Part shown: positions 27,104 to 35,695 of the stretch, piece by piece
Position numbering within the stretch: the stretch's first letter is position 1
Layout: the number at the start of each line of letters is the position of its first letter
From: Demequina sp. B12
GTDB taxonomy: Bacteria; Actinomycetota; Actinomycetes; Actinomycetales; Demequinaceae
Direction of reading: 5' to 3'
Assembly (NCBI RefSeq): GCF_028823635.1
Contig: NZ_JAPEHU010000002.1
Span: forward strand, 248,001-312,000
Length of the DNA stretch: 64,000 nucleotides
Translations under genes and position numbers: made by a program
The notes under the pieces: generated by a model
The model's database searches: none
What the model saw: the letters and a program-made list of their open reading frames with translations, nothing else
What the model was told of the DNA's origin: nothing

Positions 27104-27241
27104 GCCACCAGCGGTCGGGATCCCGCTGCGCGACCTGGTTGCAATGGAATCGTGACAAACCTGCGAAACCTCGCGCACTTTCCTGGCCAAACGGGACGAT
27201 AGTCCCGTCCCAGCGCCAGGACGCGGGCATATCTTTTAAGT

Positions 27242-27277
27242 GGCGAGCGGCACTCCGGGGACACTGTGCCGCTCGCC
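27242..27277 (+). terminator. Strong hairpin with T-rich tail (terminator or attenuator)
   Basis: A perfect 12-bp stem (GGCGAGCGGCAC, 27242-27253, with 27266-27277), a 12-nt loop and GATTTCTTTTC. No plus-strand gene ends upstream within 3.8 kb, so it is either an attenuator for the DUF2249 gene or the end of a short RNA. Confidence 0.55.
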
Positions 27278-27317
27278 GATTTCTTTTCGCGAGTGATGAA
27301 GTCGCAGGGAGGTCATG

Positions 27318-27683
27318 ATGGACACCACCACACACGGACCTAGCCTTGATGGCGTATCAGCCACCGGCTTCGCTCCCTATGGCGGAATTGACGAGATCGA
27401 CCTGATCGCCCTCGGTCACGCGCCAGGCGGAGCACGCGCCGCGCGACAACGAGCGCCCCGCGACATCGACCTGCGGGATCTGCTTCCACGCCAGCGCGAA
27501 GTACGCGTCCTCGCGCAAACCGCGAGCCTGCTTCCGGGTGAGAGCGTCACCGTGGCCAGCAACGCACCCATGGATGGACTGCTCGACGAGGTCTACCTGG
27601 AAGTTCCCGGCTTCTGCATGTTCGAGTACCGCGAGCAGGGCCCGGACGTCTGGCGTGTGGAGATTACTCGCGTCAACTGCTGA
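27318..27683 (+). CDS. DUF2249 domain protein
   Basis: A 121-residue protein whose last 75 residues match DUF2249: IDLRDLLPRQRE, LLPGESVTVASNAPM and FEYREQGPDVWRVEI. In most family members the segment after the beta strand is NDHDP with a histidine; here it is SNAPM, so that histidine is missing. DUF2249 proteins often pair with hemerythrin-like or NO/redox proteins, none of which is nearby. Start at ATG 27318 (AGGGAGG 5 bp upstream) rather than ATG 27315. It is followed convergently by the helicase gene. Confidence 0.7.
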   Translation: MDTTTHGPSLDGVSATGFAPYGGIDEIDLIALGHAPGGARAARQRAPRDIDLRDLLPRQREVRVLAQTASLLPGESVTVASNAPMDGLLDEVYLEVPGFCMFEYREQGPDVWRVEITRVNC

Positions 27684-27687
27684 CGAC

Positions 27688-30315
27688 TCACGTCTTGACC
27701 GTGGCCGTGCAACGGGGGAACTCGCTGCACCCCAAGAATGAGCCGTACTTTCCCGACCGTGGAACCAGCGTGCCGCGCCTGCACGCCACGCACACCCGCA
27801 CCTCACTTGATGAGCCATCCCCGTCAATCACAATGACGCCCGGATCTTCCAGGAGCTCAAGGATGAACGGGGACTCGTATCCCACGACAGTCATCAGCGT
27901 CACCGACTGTCGCGCCCTGGTGAGCGCGACGTACAGCAGACGGCGCTCCTCCGCATGGGCGAACGTGTCAGGGCTTGCCATCGCCAACGTCAGCAACGGG
28001 TCGTCGTCGATAGTGCTGGGGAAACCACGGCGCCCGCGAGTGACACGGGGCACAACGACGTGGTCAGCCTCCAGTCCCTTGGAACGATGCACTGTGCGAA
28101 AGGCGACCTGAAGTCCCGATGGTGGTCGAGGGGGCAGCGCATCCCGGTCAGCGCGATAGCGCCCCAGCACGTCCACGCTAGCGCCCGGATAGCGCTGAGC
28201 GAGTACGTCGAGACGGCGGCCGATGGCACCGGCCAGCGCTGTGAATGACGGCACGCGGACGATCGTGACCGCGGGGCCACCCTCCCCGTGTGCGGATCGC
28301 ACCTCCTTCGCCAGCTGCGAAGGATTGCGTGAGACGAACCTGCCAGCAACATCGGCCGTGGTCTGGGTACAGCGGAAAGTTGTCTCAAGCCGTCGAGTTC
28401 GCGACGGCCCAAAGTATGAAGAAAAGTCATGCATGACTGAGAGGTCTGCGCCAGCAAACCGGTTGATGGCTTGCCAGTCATCACCGACAGCGAGCAGGTG
28501 AGTGCCACGGTTCGCGATCAGAGCCTTCGTGAGCCGCGCACGGGTACGGCTCGTGTCCTGGAACTCGTCGACCATGACCAGGTCATAGCGCGCCAGGCGC
28601 GGATCGCGTTCCACGAGGTCTGCGGCACGCACCAGCATGTCGTCAAAGTCGACAGCATCGGCCGTGTACAAATCAGCCTGCCAACGTTGATGCACGCGCC
28701 AGTAGAGATCGATGAACAGCCGGGTGCGCACGGTGTTGAGGTCCGGGCTTGCTGCCACCCGTGCGCGCAACGACTCTGGGGTCAACGAACCTGACTTCAC
28801 GTGACTCATGAACGACTGCATCATTGCCGCGAGACGTTCATGCTCCAGTGGTTCCGCACCAGGGATCGGGCGATCCGGGTTCCAATCGAGCGTCACCCCG
28901 TGTTTCTCAAGCGTGCGAGCGAGATCCTCGAAGCCCGAATGGTCGACGATCGAGTGCCAACTGGTCTCAATCAACGTGGTGCCGTAGTGCTGGTGCAGAC
29001 GTTTCTTCCATGCCATCGACTCGGCATATCCCACGAATGACTCAGGCGGGGTGCCATCAGCGCGCAGCGCCCAATGCTCGTGCCACACGTCGATGCTCGG
29101 ATAGTAGAAGTCGGGGCGGTACTGGCCGTGGCTCGCGTCAGCAACGTCGTGGCTGTACGGATGTTCGTAGCGGTAGTCGACGCCGTGGAGATACAACCAA
29201 TCCGCGATCAGTCGCTCGCCCTCGCTCCGCACCGTCTCGCCACGGTAGGTCGCATAGCCTGCGGTCGCGGTAGCCCGGTCGTACGAATCAGGTTCGCCGC
29301 CGTCAGGGCTGACTGCGACGTTGCGATACAGCAAGCGGAACAGATCCCACTTGAACCGAAAGTCGAGGTCGCCGTCGCGCAGTTCATCGACGATCTGCTG
29401 AAACTTCTGCGCCTGCTTACCTTGTTCCACCCATGGCGCGATCCGCGGCTTGCGCCCTGTCGCCTGACCGATGGTGGCGAGACCAAACGAATGAAAAGTC
29501 GCCGCCTTGAGCCCTTCAGACGACAAGCCAAGCGCCGCGAACCGTGTCTCCACACGCTGCTGGAGTTCCGCTGCGGCGTCCGCATTAAACGCCAGCATGA
29601 GGACACGATCCGGGGTCGTGAAGCCGCGCGCAATGGCGTACGCAGCCCGCGCCACCATCACAGAGGTCTTGCCGGAGCCCGCTGCAGCGATCACACGGAC
29701 GCGGCTGTCATAGGTGACCACCGCACGCGCTTGCTCTGCCGTCAGCGGGGACTTCTCTACGTTGGCGAAGAACTCGCGGTTGTCCCTGAGCTCGCGCGCC
29801 ATGATCTCCCGGTTACGCGCAGCAACCAACTCACGGTGGTCGGTGGCAAGGAACGCGAGAGCGGCCCGCTCGGCGTCAGTAAGGAGCCTGTCGACAGTGG
29901 CCCGCTCAAGTGCCGACTCACCGGTGACGTCGGTCAGCCGGGGGAGTCCGTCAAGTGCCGCTGCAACGTCGTCGTAGGCGATCCATCGGCCCTCCTTGGA
30001 ACGTCGCTCAAGAAGTGCGGCAAAAGCCTGTTGGCAGCGCTCAGTGTCCTCCAGCGCGGAATCTACACGCGCCCGCGTCGCCTGTTGCCACAAGGTCCGG
30101 CGAAGACGTGTCGCTTCCCGCGTCTTGAGCCCGGCAAGATGAAGGACAGGCGTGGCATCGAAGAAGAGATGCAGGCGTAGCCTGCGCCGGCGCACGCTCA
30201 AACGACTCAGCTCCGCGTCCGCGTATGACACGGACGTGTCCGGCGTAGTCACGGTGATCTGAGCACCGTCCTGGGAGAGAGTCCAGTCGCCGTGTCCAGT
30301 CCAGGTATGTGCCAC
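27688..30315 (-). CDS. UvrD-type helicase with nuclease-like insertion and zinc ribbon
   Basis: An 875-residue SF1A helicase. Motifs: Walker A AAAGSGKTS (about residue 210), LAFNADAAAELQQR, Walker B VDEFQDTS, GDDWQAINRFAGAD, TTFRCTQTT, TVHRSKGLEADHVV and EERRLLYVALTRAR. Between Ia and II there is an insertion with a PD-(D/E)XK-like pattern (SEGERLIADWL, YRPDFYYP, WHEHWA, AWKKRL; residues about 365-440). The C-terminus is a topoisomerase-type zinc ribbon (CVAC...C-x5-C). About 180 N-terminal residues are unassigned. GTG 30315 is chosen because AACAAT at 30327-30322 lies 6 nt upstream; ATG 30333 is the alternative. Probably DNA repair; a defence role cannot be excluded. Confidence 0.82.
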   Translation of the reverse strand: MAHTWTGHGDWTLSQDGAQITVTTPDTSVSYADAELSRLSVRRRRLRLHLFFDATPVLHLAGLKTREATRLRRTLWQQATRARVDSALEDTERCQQAFAALLERRSKEGRWIAYDDVAAALDGLPRLTDVTGESALERATVDRLLTDAERAALAFLATDHRELVAARNREIMARELRDNREFFANVEKSPLTAEQARAVVTYDSRVRVIAAAGSGKTSVMVARAAYAIARGFTTPDRVLMLAFNADAAAELQQRVETRFAALGLSSEGLKAATFHSFGLATIGQATGRKPRIAPWVEQGKQAQKFQQIVDELRDGDLDFRFKWDLFRLLYRNVAVSPDGGEPDSYDRATATAGYATYRGETVRSEGERLIADWLYLHGVDYRYEHPYSHDVADASHGQYRPDFYYPSIDVWHEHWALRADGTPPESFVGYAESMAWKKRLHQHYGTTLIETSWHSIVDHSGFEDLARTLEKHGVTLDWNPDRPIPGAEPLEHERLAAMMQSFMSHVKSGSLTPESLRARVAASPDLNTVRTRLFIDLYWRVHQRWQADLYTADAVDFDDMLVRAADLVERDPRLARYDLVMVDEFQDTSRTRARLTKALIANRGTHLLAVGDDWQAINRFAGADLSVMHDFSSYFGPSRTRRLETTFRCTQTTADVAGRFVSRNPSQLAKEVRSAHGEGGPAVTIVRVPSFTALAGAIGRRLDVLAQRYPGASVDVLGRYRADRDALPPRPPSGLQVAFRTVHRSKGLEADHVVVPRVTRGRRGFPSTIDDDPLLTLAMASPDTFAHAEERRLLYVALTRARQSVTLMTVVGYESPFILELLEDPGVIVIDGDGSSSEVRVCVACRRGTLVPRSGKYGSFLGCSEFPRCTATVKT

Positions 30316-30368
30316 GCCGACATTGTTCCGCATCCCAGCGACCCTCAATGCCGACGTGCTGGGAAAAG

Positions 30369-30406
30369 CAGTAGCCCCCGGCACCTTGCGGTGTCGGGGG
30401 CTACTG
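30369..30406 (-). terminator. Terminator of glnA1
   Basis: A 17-bp stem with one wobble (CAGTAGCCCCCGGCACC, 30369-30385, with 30390-30406), a 4-nt loop and, on the minus strand, a TGCTTTTCCC tail just after the glnA1 stop. Confidence 0.85.
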
Positions 30407-30417
30407 ACTACACAGAC

Positions 30418-31848
30418 TTAGCAGTCGTAGTAGAGCTCAAACTCGTGCGGGTGGGGACGGAAACGCAGCGGGTCAATCTCGTTGCTGCGCTTGTAGTCGA
30501 TCCACTCGGCGATGAGGTCTTCCGTGAACACGCCACCCTCGGTGAGGTAGGAGTGGTCGCGCTCGAGCTCGTCGAGAACCTTCGACAGCGAGTCCGGCAC
30601 CTGAGGAATCTGTGCGTGCTCCTCGGGAGGAAGCTCGTACAGGTCCTTGTCGATCGGGGCCGGCGGCTCGATCTTGTTCTTGATGCCGTCCAGACCGGCC
30701 ATCAGCAGAGCTGCGAAGGCGAGGTAGGGGTTACCGGACGAGTCAGGGGCGCGGAACTCGATGCGCTTGGCCTTGGGGTTCGAACCGGTGACGGGGATAC
30801 GGACCGCGGCGGAGCGGTTACGAGCCGAGTACACGAGGTTCACGGGAGCTTCGTAGCCGGGCACGAGGCGGTGGTACGAGTTCACGGTCGGGTTGGTGAA
30901 GGCGAGCAGCGACGGAGCGTGCTTCAGGATTCCACCGATGTACCAGCGAGCAACGTCAGACAGGCCGCCGTAGCCAGCCTCGTCGTAGAAGAGGGGCTCG
31001 CCGTTCTTCCACACCGACTGGTGGACGTGCATACCGGAACCGTTGTCACCGAACAGCGGCTTAGGCATGAAGGTGGCGGTCTTGCCGTTCTTCCAGGCCA
31101 CGTTCTTGACGACGTACTTGAACTTCATGATGTCGTCAGCTGCGTGCAGCAGCGTGTTGAAGCGGTAGTTGATTTCCTGCTGACCGGCGGTGCCCACCTC
31201 GTGGTGTGCGCGCTCGAGGTCCAGGCCAACCTCACCCAGGACGGTGCAGATTTCGTCGCGGAGGTCCGCCATCTGGTCGCCGGGGGAGACGGGGAAGTAG
31301 CCGCCCTTGAAGCGGGTCTTGTAGCCGAGGTTCGGCGAACCGTCGAGCTCAGTCTCACGACCGGTGTTCCACCAGCCCTCGGACGAGTCGATGTGGTAGT
31401 AACCCTCGTGCTGGTTGGTCGCGAAGCGCACCGAGTCGAAGAGGAAGAACTCGGCCTCGGGGGCGAAGAATGCGGTGTCGCCGATGCCGGTGGACTTCAG
31501 GTACTCCTGAGCCTTCATGGCAACGTTGCGGGGGTCACGCGAGTAGGGCTCGTTGGTGAAGGGGTCAACGACCGAGAAGTTCACGACAAGGGTCTTAGCC
31601 TTGCGGAAGGGGTCGATGTACGCCGTCTGGAGGTCGGCGATCAGCTTCATGTCGGACTCGTTGATGGCCTGGAAGCCGCGGATCGACGAACCGTCGAATG
31701 CCGCACCCTCTTCGAGCACCGTCTCGAACTGCGAGGCAGGAACGTTGACGTGCTGCATGGCACCGGGCAGGTCGCAGAAGCGGATGTCGATGTACTCGAC
31801 CGCCTCATCCTTCACATATGCGAGTGCCTCTTCGGCATTCTTGAACAT
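30418..31848 (-). CDS. glnA: Glutamine synthetase type I
   Basis: A 476-residue enzyme, the main ammonia-assimilating glutamine synthetase. Active-site motifs: [43 protein letters not shown] and NRSAAVRIP. The regulatory tyrosine is kept in [11 protein letters not shown], so GlnE (18.6-21.6 kb) can control it by adenylylation. ATG 31848 has GAGGAG 7 bp upstream. A TAGAGT -10 lies at 31901-31896 and a GlnR-like box at 31934-31949. Confidence 0.97.
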   Translation of the reverse strand: MFKNAEEALAYVKDEAVEYIDIRFCDLPGAMQHVNVPASQFETVLEEGAAFDGSSIRGFQAINESDMKLIADLQTAYIDPFRKAKTLVVNFSVVDPFTNEPYSRDPRNVAMKAQEYLKSTGIGDTAFFAPEAEFFLFDSVRFATNQHEGYYHIDSSEGWWNTGRETELDGSPNLGYKTRFKGGYFPVSPGDQMADLRDEICTVLGEVGLDLERAHHEVGTAGQQEINYRFNTLLHAADDIMKFKYVVKNVAWKNGKTATFMPKPLFGDNGSGMHVHQSVWKNGEPLFYDEAGYGGLSDVARWYIGGILKHAPSLLAFTNPTVNSYHRLVPGYEAPVNLVYSARNRSAAVRIPVTGSNPKAKRIEFRAPDSSGNPYLAFAALLMAGLDGIKNKIEPPAPIDKDLYELPPEEHAQIPQVPDSLSKVLDELERDHSYLTEGGVFTEDLIAEWIDYKRSNEIDPLRFRPHPHEFELYYDC

Positions 31849-31933
31849 CCGTGTACTCCTCGTGAGTATTGGTCTGGCCTGGAATGGCACGCGCCACTCT
31901 ACGGCGATGGGATTTCCCTCAGATTCGCCCAAT

Positions 31934-31949
31934 GTTACGAAAGTGTTTC
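31934..31949 (-). promoter_or_regulatory. GlnR-like box before glnA1
   Basis: On the minus strand GAAAC-ACTTTC-GTAAC gives the AC-n9-AC spacing of actinobacterial GlnR sites. It lies 33 bp upstream of the TAGAGT -10 (31901-31896), a normal activator position. Confidence 0.5.
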
Positions 31950-32030
31950 ATGGGGCCACCGGGTGCGCCACGAAGGCGCCGACATCGGTGTCGCTTTCGA
32001 CACTACACCCCTCGCAGTTACGATTGCCCG

Positions 32031-32465
32031 GTGAGCGACCGTACCGATTCTGACTCCACCAATGCCGCTAGCGCTCTGGCGGGACGCCGCCTCATGGGCA
32101 TCGGCCTCGATTGGTTCCTCTGCCTGGTGATTTCTTCCGCGTTCTTTGTGCAGCCGGAATATGTCGACACGACCGGTCTGGAGCGCATCCTGGTGGCAGG
32201 GTCCCCGTTAGCGACCTTGGCGATCTGGGCGCTGCAGCACTTCGTGCTGGTCGCGCTTCTTGGCACGACCATCGGGCACCGCCTCGCGGGAGTGCGCGTG
32301 GTCCGTGAGGATGGCGGACGCTTCGTGGGCCCCATCAAGGCAGCGGGCCGGACCGTGCTGTTGGCGTTGGTGATTCCAGCTGTGGTGTGGGACTCGGAAG
32401 GCCGCGGACTTCATGACCGCCTGATGGGCACCAGGGTCGAGTCCACACGCAAGGACGCCTCATGA
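32031..32465 (+). CDS. RDD family membrane protein
   Basis: A 144-residue protein with the RDD motif (GRRLMGIGLDWFLC in helix 1) and three membrane helices; the second conserved block is GTTIGHRLAGVRVVR. The role of this family is uncertain; some members affect ion or osmotic balance. GTG 32031 lacks a ribosome site, but TACGAT at 32019-32024 is 6 nt upstream. The stop overlaps the HAD gene start by 4 bp. An RDD protein next to glnA1 is also found in mycobacteria. Confidence 0.85.
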   Translation: MSDRTDSDSTNAASALAGRRLMGIGLDWFLCLVISSAFFVQPEYVDTTGLERILVAGSPLATLAIWALQHFVLVALLGTTIGHRLAGVRVVREDGGRFVGPIKAAGRTVLLALVIPAVVWDSEGRGLHDRLMGTRVESTRKDAS

Positions 32466-33118
32466 CCTCGTGGTCACTTGACGTGGACGCCGTCCTGTTC
32501 GACATGGACGGCACGTTGGTCGATTCGAATGCACTCGTCGATGTCATTTGGAATGAGTTCTCTGCGGCGCATGACCTTGACGCGACGGAGGTGCGGAGGT
32601 TCGCCCACGGCCGCCCGTCCCGCGCCACTGTTGCGCATCACCTTGACGACGAAGAACAGATCCAGTGGTGGCTTGATCACATCCATCACCTCGAAGCCAC
32701 CATGTTCGACGTGGTGCGGGAGATCCCAGGCGCGGGAGCGTTCGTCCACTCGCTGCCGCGTGAGCGTTGTGCAGTCGTGACATCCGCGCTACGTGAACCG
32801 GCTCGGGCACGCATCGCCTCAGTGGGCATTGATGTGCCGGATGTCCTGATTGGCGCAGACGACGTGGCACACGGCAAGCCAGACCCGGAGGGTTTTCGTG
32901 AAGGGGCACGGCGCCTAGGTGTGGCGCCAGGTGATTGCGTGGTCTTCGAAGACACCGATGCTGGCATCCGTGCGGGTCTGGCCGCAGGGTGTCAGGTTGT
33001 CGTGGTGGGAGGCGGGCGCTCCGAGGTGCTTGACCAGCAACGCCGCATTGGTGACTTCAGCAACGCAAAAGCGGCCGTCGTTGACGGCCGCCTTCGCTTA
33101 ACGTTTTCCGACTCGTAG
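32462..33118 (+). CDS. HAD family hydrolase (sugar-phosphatase type)
   Basis: A 218-residue HAD phosphatase of subclass I. Motif I FDMDGTLVDS has the nucleophile and acid aspartates; motif II is VVTSA; motif III lysine lies in HGKPDPEGF; motif IV is VFEDTDAGI. This resembles beta-phosphoglucomutase-like or sugar phosphatases such as YfbT. ATG overlaps the RDD stop (ATGA). The last 50 bp contain a hairpin that appears to be the terminator of the convergent DUF4191 gene. Confidence 0.85.
   Translation: MTSWSLDVDAVLFDMDGTLVDSNALVDVIWNEFSAAHDLDATEVRRFAHGRPSRATVAHHLDDEEQIQWWLDHIHHLEATMFDVVREIPGAGAFVHSLPRERCAVVTSALREPARARIASVGIDVPDVLIGADDVAHGKPDPEGFREGARRLGVAPGDCVVFEDTDAGIRAGLAAGCQVVVVGGGRSEVLDQQRRIGDFSNAKAAVVDGRLRLTFSDS
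33067..33091 (-). terminator. Terminator of the DUF4191 gene inside the HAD coding end
   Basis: A perfect 9-bp stem (GCGGCCGTC, 33071-33079, with GACGGCCGC at 33083-33091) is followed on the minus strand by TTTTGCG. It serves the convergent DUF4191 gene but lies within the HAD reading frame. Confidence 0.6.
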
Positions 33119-33134
33119 GTCGACTCACGGACTT

Positions 33135-33830
33135 CTAGCGTCCGCGCATCGCCTTACGGTCAGGACGTGCGCGCATGGGGTCCACGCCCTTCGGCACCGG
33201 CAGCTTCTGTCCGCCGATCGCGCGCAGGCGTCCGATGACCTGCTCACGCTGGTGCTTGTTGAGTGCCTTCTTGCGCTTCTTGATCGTCGAGTTCAACTTC
33301 TTCAGCGGAACCTGGCCTTCGTTGGGGCCGACGTAGATGGCATCCACCGGAACCCCAGGGACGAGCTTGGTGATGCGGCGCGTTGCCGCTTCGACCTGCT
33401 TCTTGGCGGAGTTGCCGCCTTCGGCGAGAAGCACGACACCACCCTTACCTACGCCGTAGAACACGATGCCCTTGCCGCGTGGGTCCACCGACATCGGCTG
33501 CTCTTGGAAGAGCCATCCGCGACGGATCGACTGTGCGATGGCGACAGCAGCGCCAGGCTGGCCCTCCATCCGGATGTACGCGTTGCGCTCAAAGCGGCGG
33601 GTCAGCGTGTACATGCCCGCCAGCAGCGCGAGCGGAATGGCGAGGATCAGCGAGTACACGAGCACCCAGGTGGAGCCGGAGATCAGGCCGATCGCGAGTC
33701 CCACACCAATGATTCCCAGCGGAATCAGGATCAGCAGCGGCAGCAGCCACTTGTCATCAGGGGCAGTAGAGGTATACGCCTGCTTGATGAGGTGGCGCAT
33801 CTTCGGCTTCTTCTCAGGTTCCTTCGCCAT
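33135..33830 (-). CDS. DUF4191 membrane protein
   Basis: A 231-residue protein of the DUF4191 family (the Rv2219 type): two membrane helices at residues about 30-75 (LLPLLILIPLGIIGVGLAIGL and VLVYSLILAIPLALLAGMY), then a basic cytoplasmic domain with GKGIVFYGVGKGGVVLLAEG. The function is unknown. It precedes no operon partner but always lies beside lipA/lipB in actinobacteria. No ribosome site is visible; TAGACT is 10 nt before ATG, so the leader is very short. Confidence 0.85.
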   Translation of the reverse strand: MAKEPEKKPKMRHLIKQAYTSTAPDDKWLLPLLILIPLGIIGVGLAIGLISGSTWVLVYSLILAIPLALLAGMYTLTRRFERNAYIRMEGQPGAAVAIAQSIRRGWLFQEQPMSVDPRGKGIVFYGVGKGGVVLLAEGGNSAKKQVEAATRRITKLVPGVPVDAIYVGPNEGQVPLKKLNSTIKKRKKALNKHQREQVIGRLRAIGGQKLPVPKGVDPMRARPDRKAMRGR

Positions 33831-33902
33831 AATGCGCGACAGTCTAGTCGCCCGCGAGGGCCTTGTGGACCCACGTTCGTTCTGGGCAGAGCCGTGCGGG
33901 AG

Positions 33903-34922
33903 TTAGCAGGAGGGGCGCGCGGGCCGGTTGAGAAGAGCCGATGCTTCCTGGCGGGCTTCCATAGGCTCACCCAGGTGGGAGAGGGCTTCGGGGATGGGGC
34001 GGCCCTTGCGGGTCATGGCCTGACCCCACAGACGTCCGGCGCGGTAGGACGAGCGCACCAGCGGCCCGGACATGACTCCTAGGAATCCCATTTCTTCCGC
34101 GGCGTCGGAAAGGTCCACGAACTCTTCAGGCTTCACCCAACGTTCCACGGGGTGGTGCCGGGGACTTGGCCGCAGGTACTGAGTGATCGTGATGAGGTCC
34201 GTGCCCGCGTCGTGCAGATCCTGGAGGGCCTGAAGCACTTCCTCCATCGTTTCGCCCATGCCCAAGATGAGGTTCGACTTCGTCACGAAGCCATCCTTCT
34301 GAGCTTCGGAGATCACCTGGAGGGAGCGCTCGTAGCGGAAAGCCGGGCGGATGCGCTTGAAGATGCGCGGCACGGTCTCGACGTTGTGGGCGAGGACTTC
34401 AGGGCGTGAGGAAAAGACTTCTGCGAGTTGATCGGGGTCTGCATTGAAGTCGGGGATGAGGAGCTCAACGCCGGTGCCGGGGTTGAGCTCGTGGATCTGG
34501 CGGACTGTCTCTGCATACAGCCAGGCTCCGCCGTCTTCCAGGTCATCGCGTGCGACACCGGTGACGGTCGAGTACTTCAGACCCATCTGCTGCACGGACT
34601 TGGCGACCTTGAGGGGTTCCATCCGGTCCAGGGGAGTGGGCTTGCCCGTGTCGATCTGGCAGAAGTCGCACCGGCGCGTGCATTGCGCTCCGCCGATCAG
34701 GAAGGTTGCCTCGCGGTCTTCCCAGCATTCGAAGATGTTGGGGCAGCCGGCCTCTTCACACACGGTGTGCAGGCCGCCACCCTTGACGAGAGATTTGAGT
34801 TCGGAGTACTCCGGGCCCATCGTGGCCTTGGTGCGGATCCACTCGGGCTTGCGCTCGATGGGGGTCTCTGCGTTGCGGGCCTCGATGCGAAGCATGCGGC
34901 GGCCTTCGGGTGCGAGGGTCAC
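33903..34922 (-). CDS. lipA: Lipoyl synthase
   Basis: A 339-residue radical SAM enzyme that inserts two sulfurs into protein-bound octanoyl groups. The auxiliary 4Fe-4S cluster cysteines lie in [12 protein letters not shown], the SAM cluster in CTRRCDFC, and the C-terminal cluster serine in [11 protein letters not shown] 34922 overlaps the lipB stop by 4 bp and has AAGGAGA just upstream. Its clients here are the two lipoyl domains of the E2 at 40.3-42.0 kb. Confidence 0.96.
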   Translation of the reverse strand: MTLAPEGRRMLRIEARNAETPIERKPEWIRTKATMGPEYSELKSLVKGGGLHTVCEEAGCPNIFECWEDREATFLIGGAQCTRRCDFCQIDTGKPTPLDRMEPLKVAKSVQQMGLKYSTVTGVARDDLEDGGAWLYAETVRQIHELNPGTGVELLIPDFNADPDQLAEVFSSRPEVLAHNVETVPRIFKRIRPAFRYERSLQVISEAQKDGFVTKSNLILGMGETMEEVLQALQDLHDAGTDLITITQYLRPSPRHHPVERWVKPEEFVDLSDAAEEMGFLGVMSGPLVRSSYRAGRLWGQAMTRKGRPIPEALSHLGEPMEARQEASALLNRPARPSC

Positions 34923-35614
34923 ACGGTCTCCTTGTGTGGTGCGGTGACGGTGGCGTCGGTAGACGCTTGAGTCTCCCAGCGTACGTGAGCGAGAGACGTT
35001 TCTAGTGCGGTGGTCACGAGGGGGAGGACCTCCTGGATAGTCACGTTGCGGCCAAGTTCGTGGCTGAGTGACGTGACGTCCGCATCGGAGATTCCGCAAG
35101 GGACGATGCGGGAGAAGGCTTCCAAGTCGGGGTTGCAGTTGAGTGCCAAGCCGTGCATGGTGACGCCTTTTGCGACGCGCACACCGATGGCACAGATCTT
35201 GCGCTCTCGTTTGCTGGGGGTCGCGGGCAGCCACACCCCGGAGCGTCCTTCCACGCGGACTGCTTCGAGTCCGTAGTGTGCACAGACCGCGATGACGGCC
35301 TCTTCCAGGGCTCTGACGTACTTCACCACGTCAATGGGTTCGGCAAGTCGAATGATGGGATACCCCACCAGTTGTCCGGGGCCGTGCCAGGTGATGCGTC
35401 CGCCGCGGTCGACGTCCACGACAGGGGTGCCATCCACCGGACGGTCCCATGTGGCGGTGCGTCGCCCTGCGGTGTAGACCGACTCGTGTTCCACCCACAT
35501 GACGGAGTCGGGGCGCTGACCGGCGACGCGGTCAGTGTGCCACGTACGTTGGAGCTCCCACGCCGTGGCGTACGGCGTCAGGTGCATTCCAAGATCGAGG
35601 GGGACGAACTCCAT
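34919..35614 (-). CDS. lipB: Octanoyl-(acyl carrier protein) transferase
   Basis: A 231-residue enzyme that moves octanoate from ACP to lipoyl-domain lysines. Motifs: [18 protein letters not shown], the lysine in [10 protein letters not shown] and the catalytic cysteine in [11 protein letters not shown] 35614 gives the family's normal N-terminus; the open frame extends further upstream. TAACCT lies 8 nt before it and there is no ribosome site. First gene of the lipB-lipA operon. Confidence 0.94.
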   Translation of the reverse strand: MEFVPLDLGMHLTPYATAWELQRTWHTDRVAGQRPDSVMWVEHESVYTAGRRTATWDRPVDGTPVVDVDRGGRITWHGPGQLVGYPIIRLAEPIDVVKYVRALEEAVIAVCAHYGLEAVRVEGRSGVWLPATPSKRERKICAIGVRVAKGVTMHGLALNCNPDLEAFSRIVPCGISDADVTSLSHELGRNVTIQEVLPLVTTALETSLAHVRWETQASTDATVTAPHKETV

Positions 35615-35695
35615 GACACACCAGGTTAATACCGCCTGAAGGATGTCGTTGACGGGAATATCCCTCGCAAGTCTGCGTTGGTGCATGCTATGACC

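Larger units (their letters stand above)
26995..27317. other. Structured intergenic region between the alpha-glucosidase and DUF2249 genes (323 bp)
   Basis: No gene is evident. From left to right it contains the leader of the alpha-glucosidase gene, two overlapping palindromes (27077-27103), a small hairpin ACGGGAC-GATA-GTCCCGT (27191-27208), a possible -10 TATCTT (27231-27236) and a strong hairpin (27242-27277) followed by a T-rich run. The second half could be the leader of the DUF2249 gene or a short independent RNA. Confidence 0.6.

Noticed and set aside
27315-30315. DUF2249 protein plus helicase as a two-gene defence system
   Set aside because: The genes are convergent, not an operon, and lie among housekeeping genes with no integrase, repeats or base-composition change.
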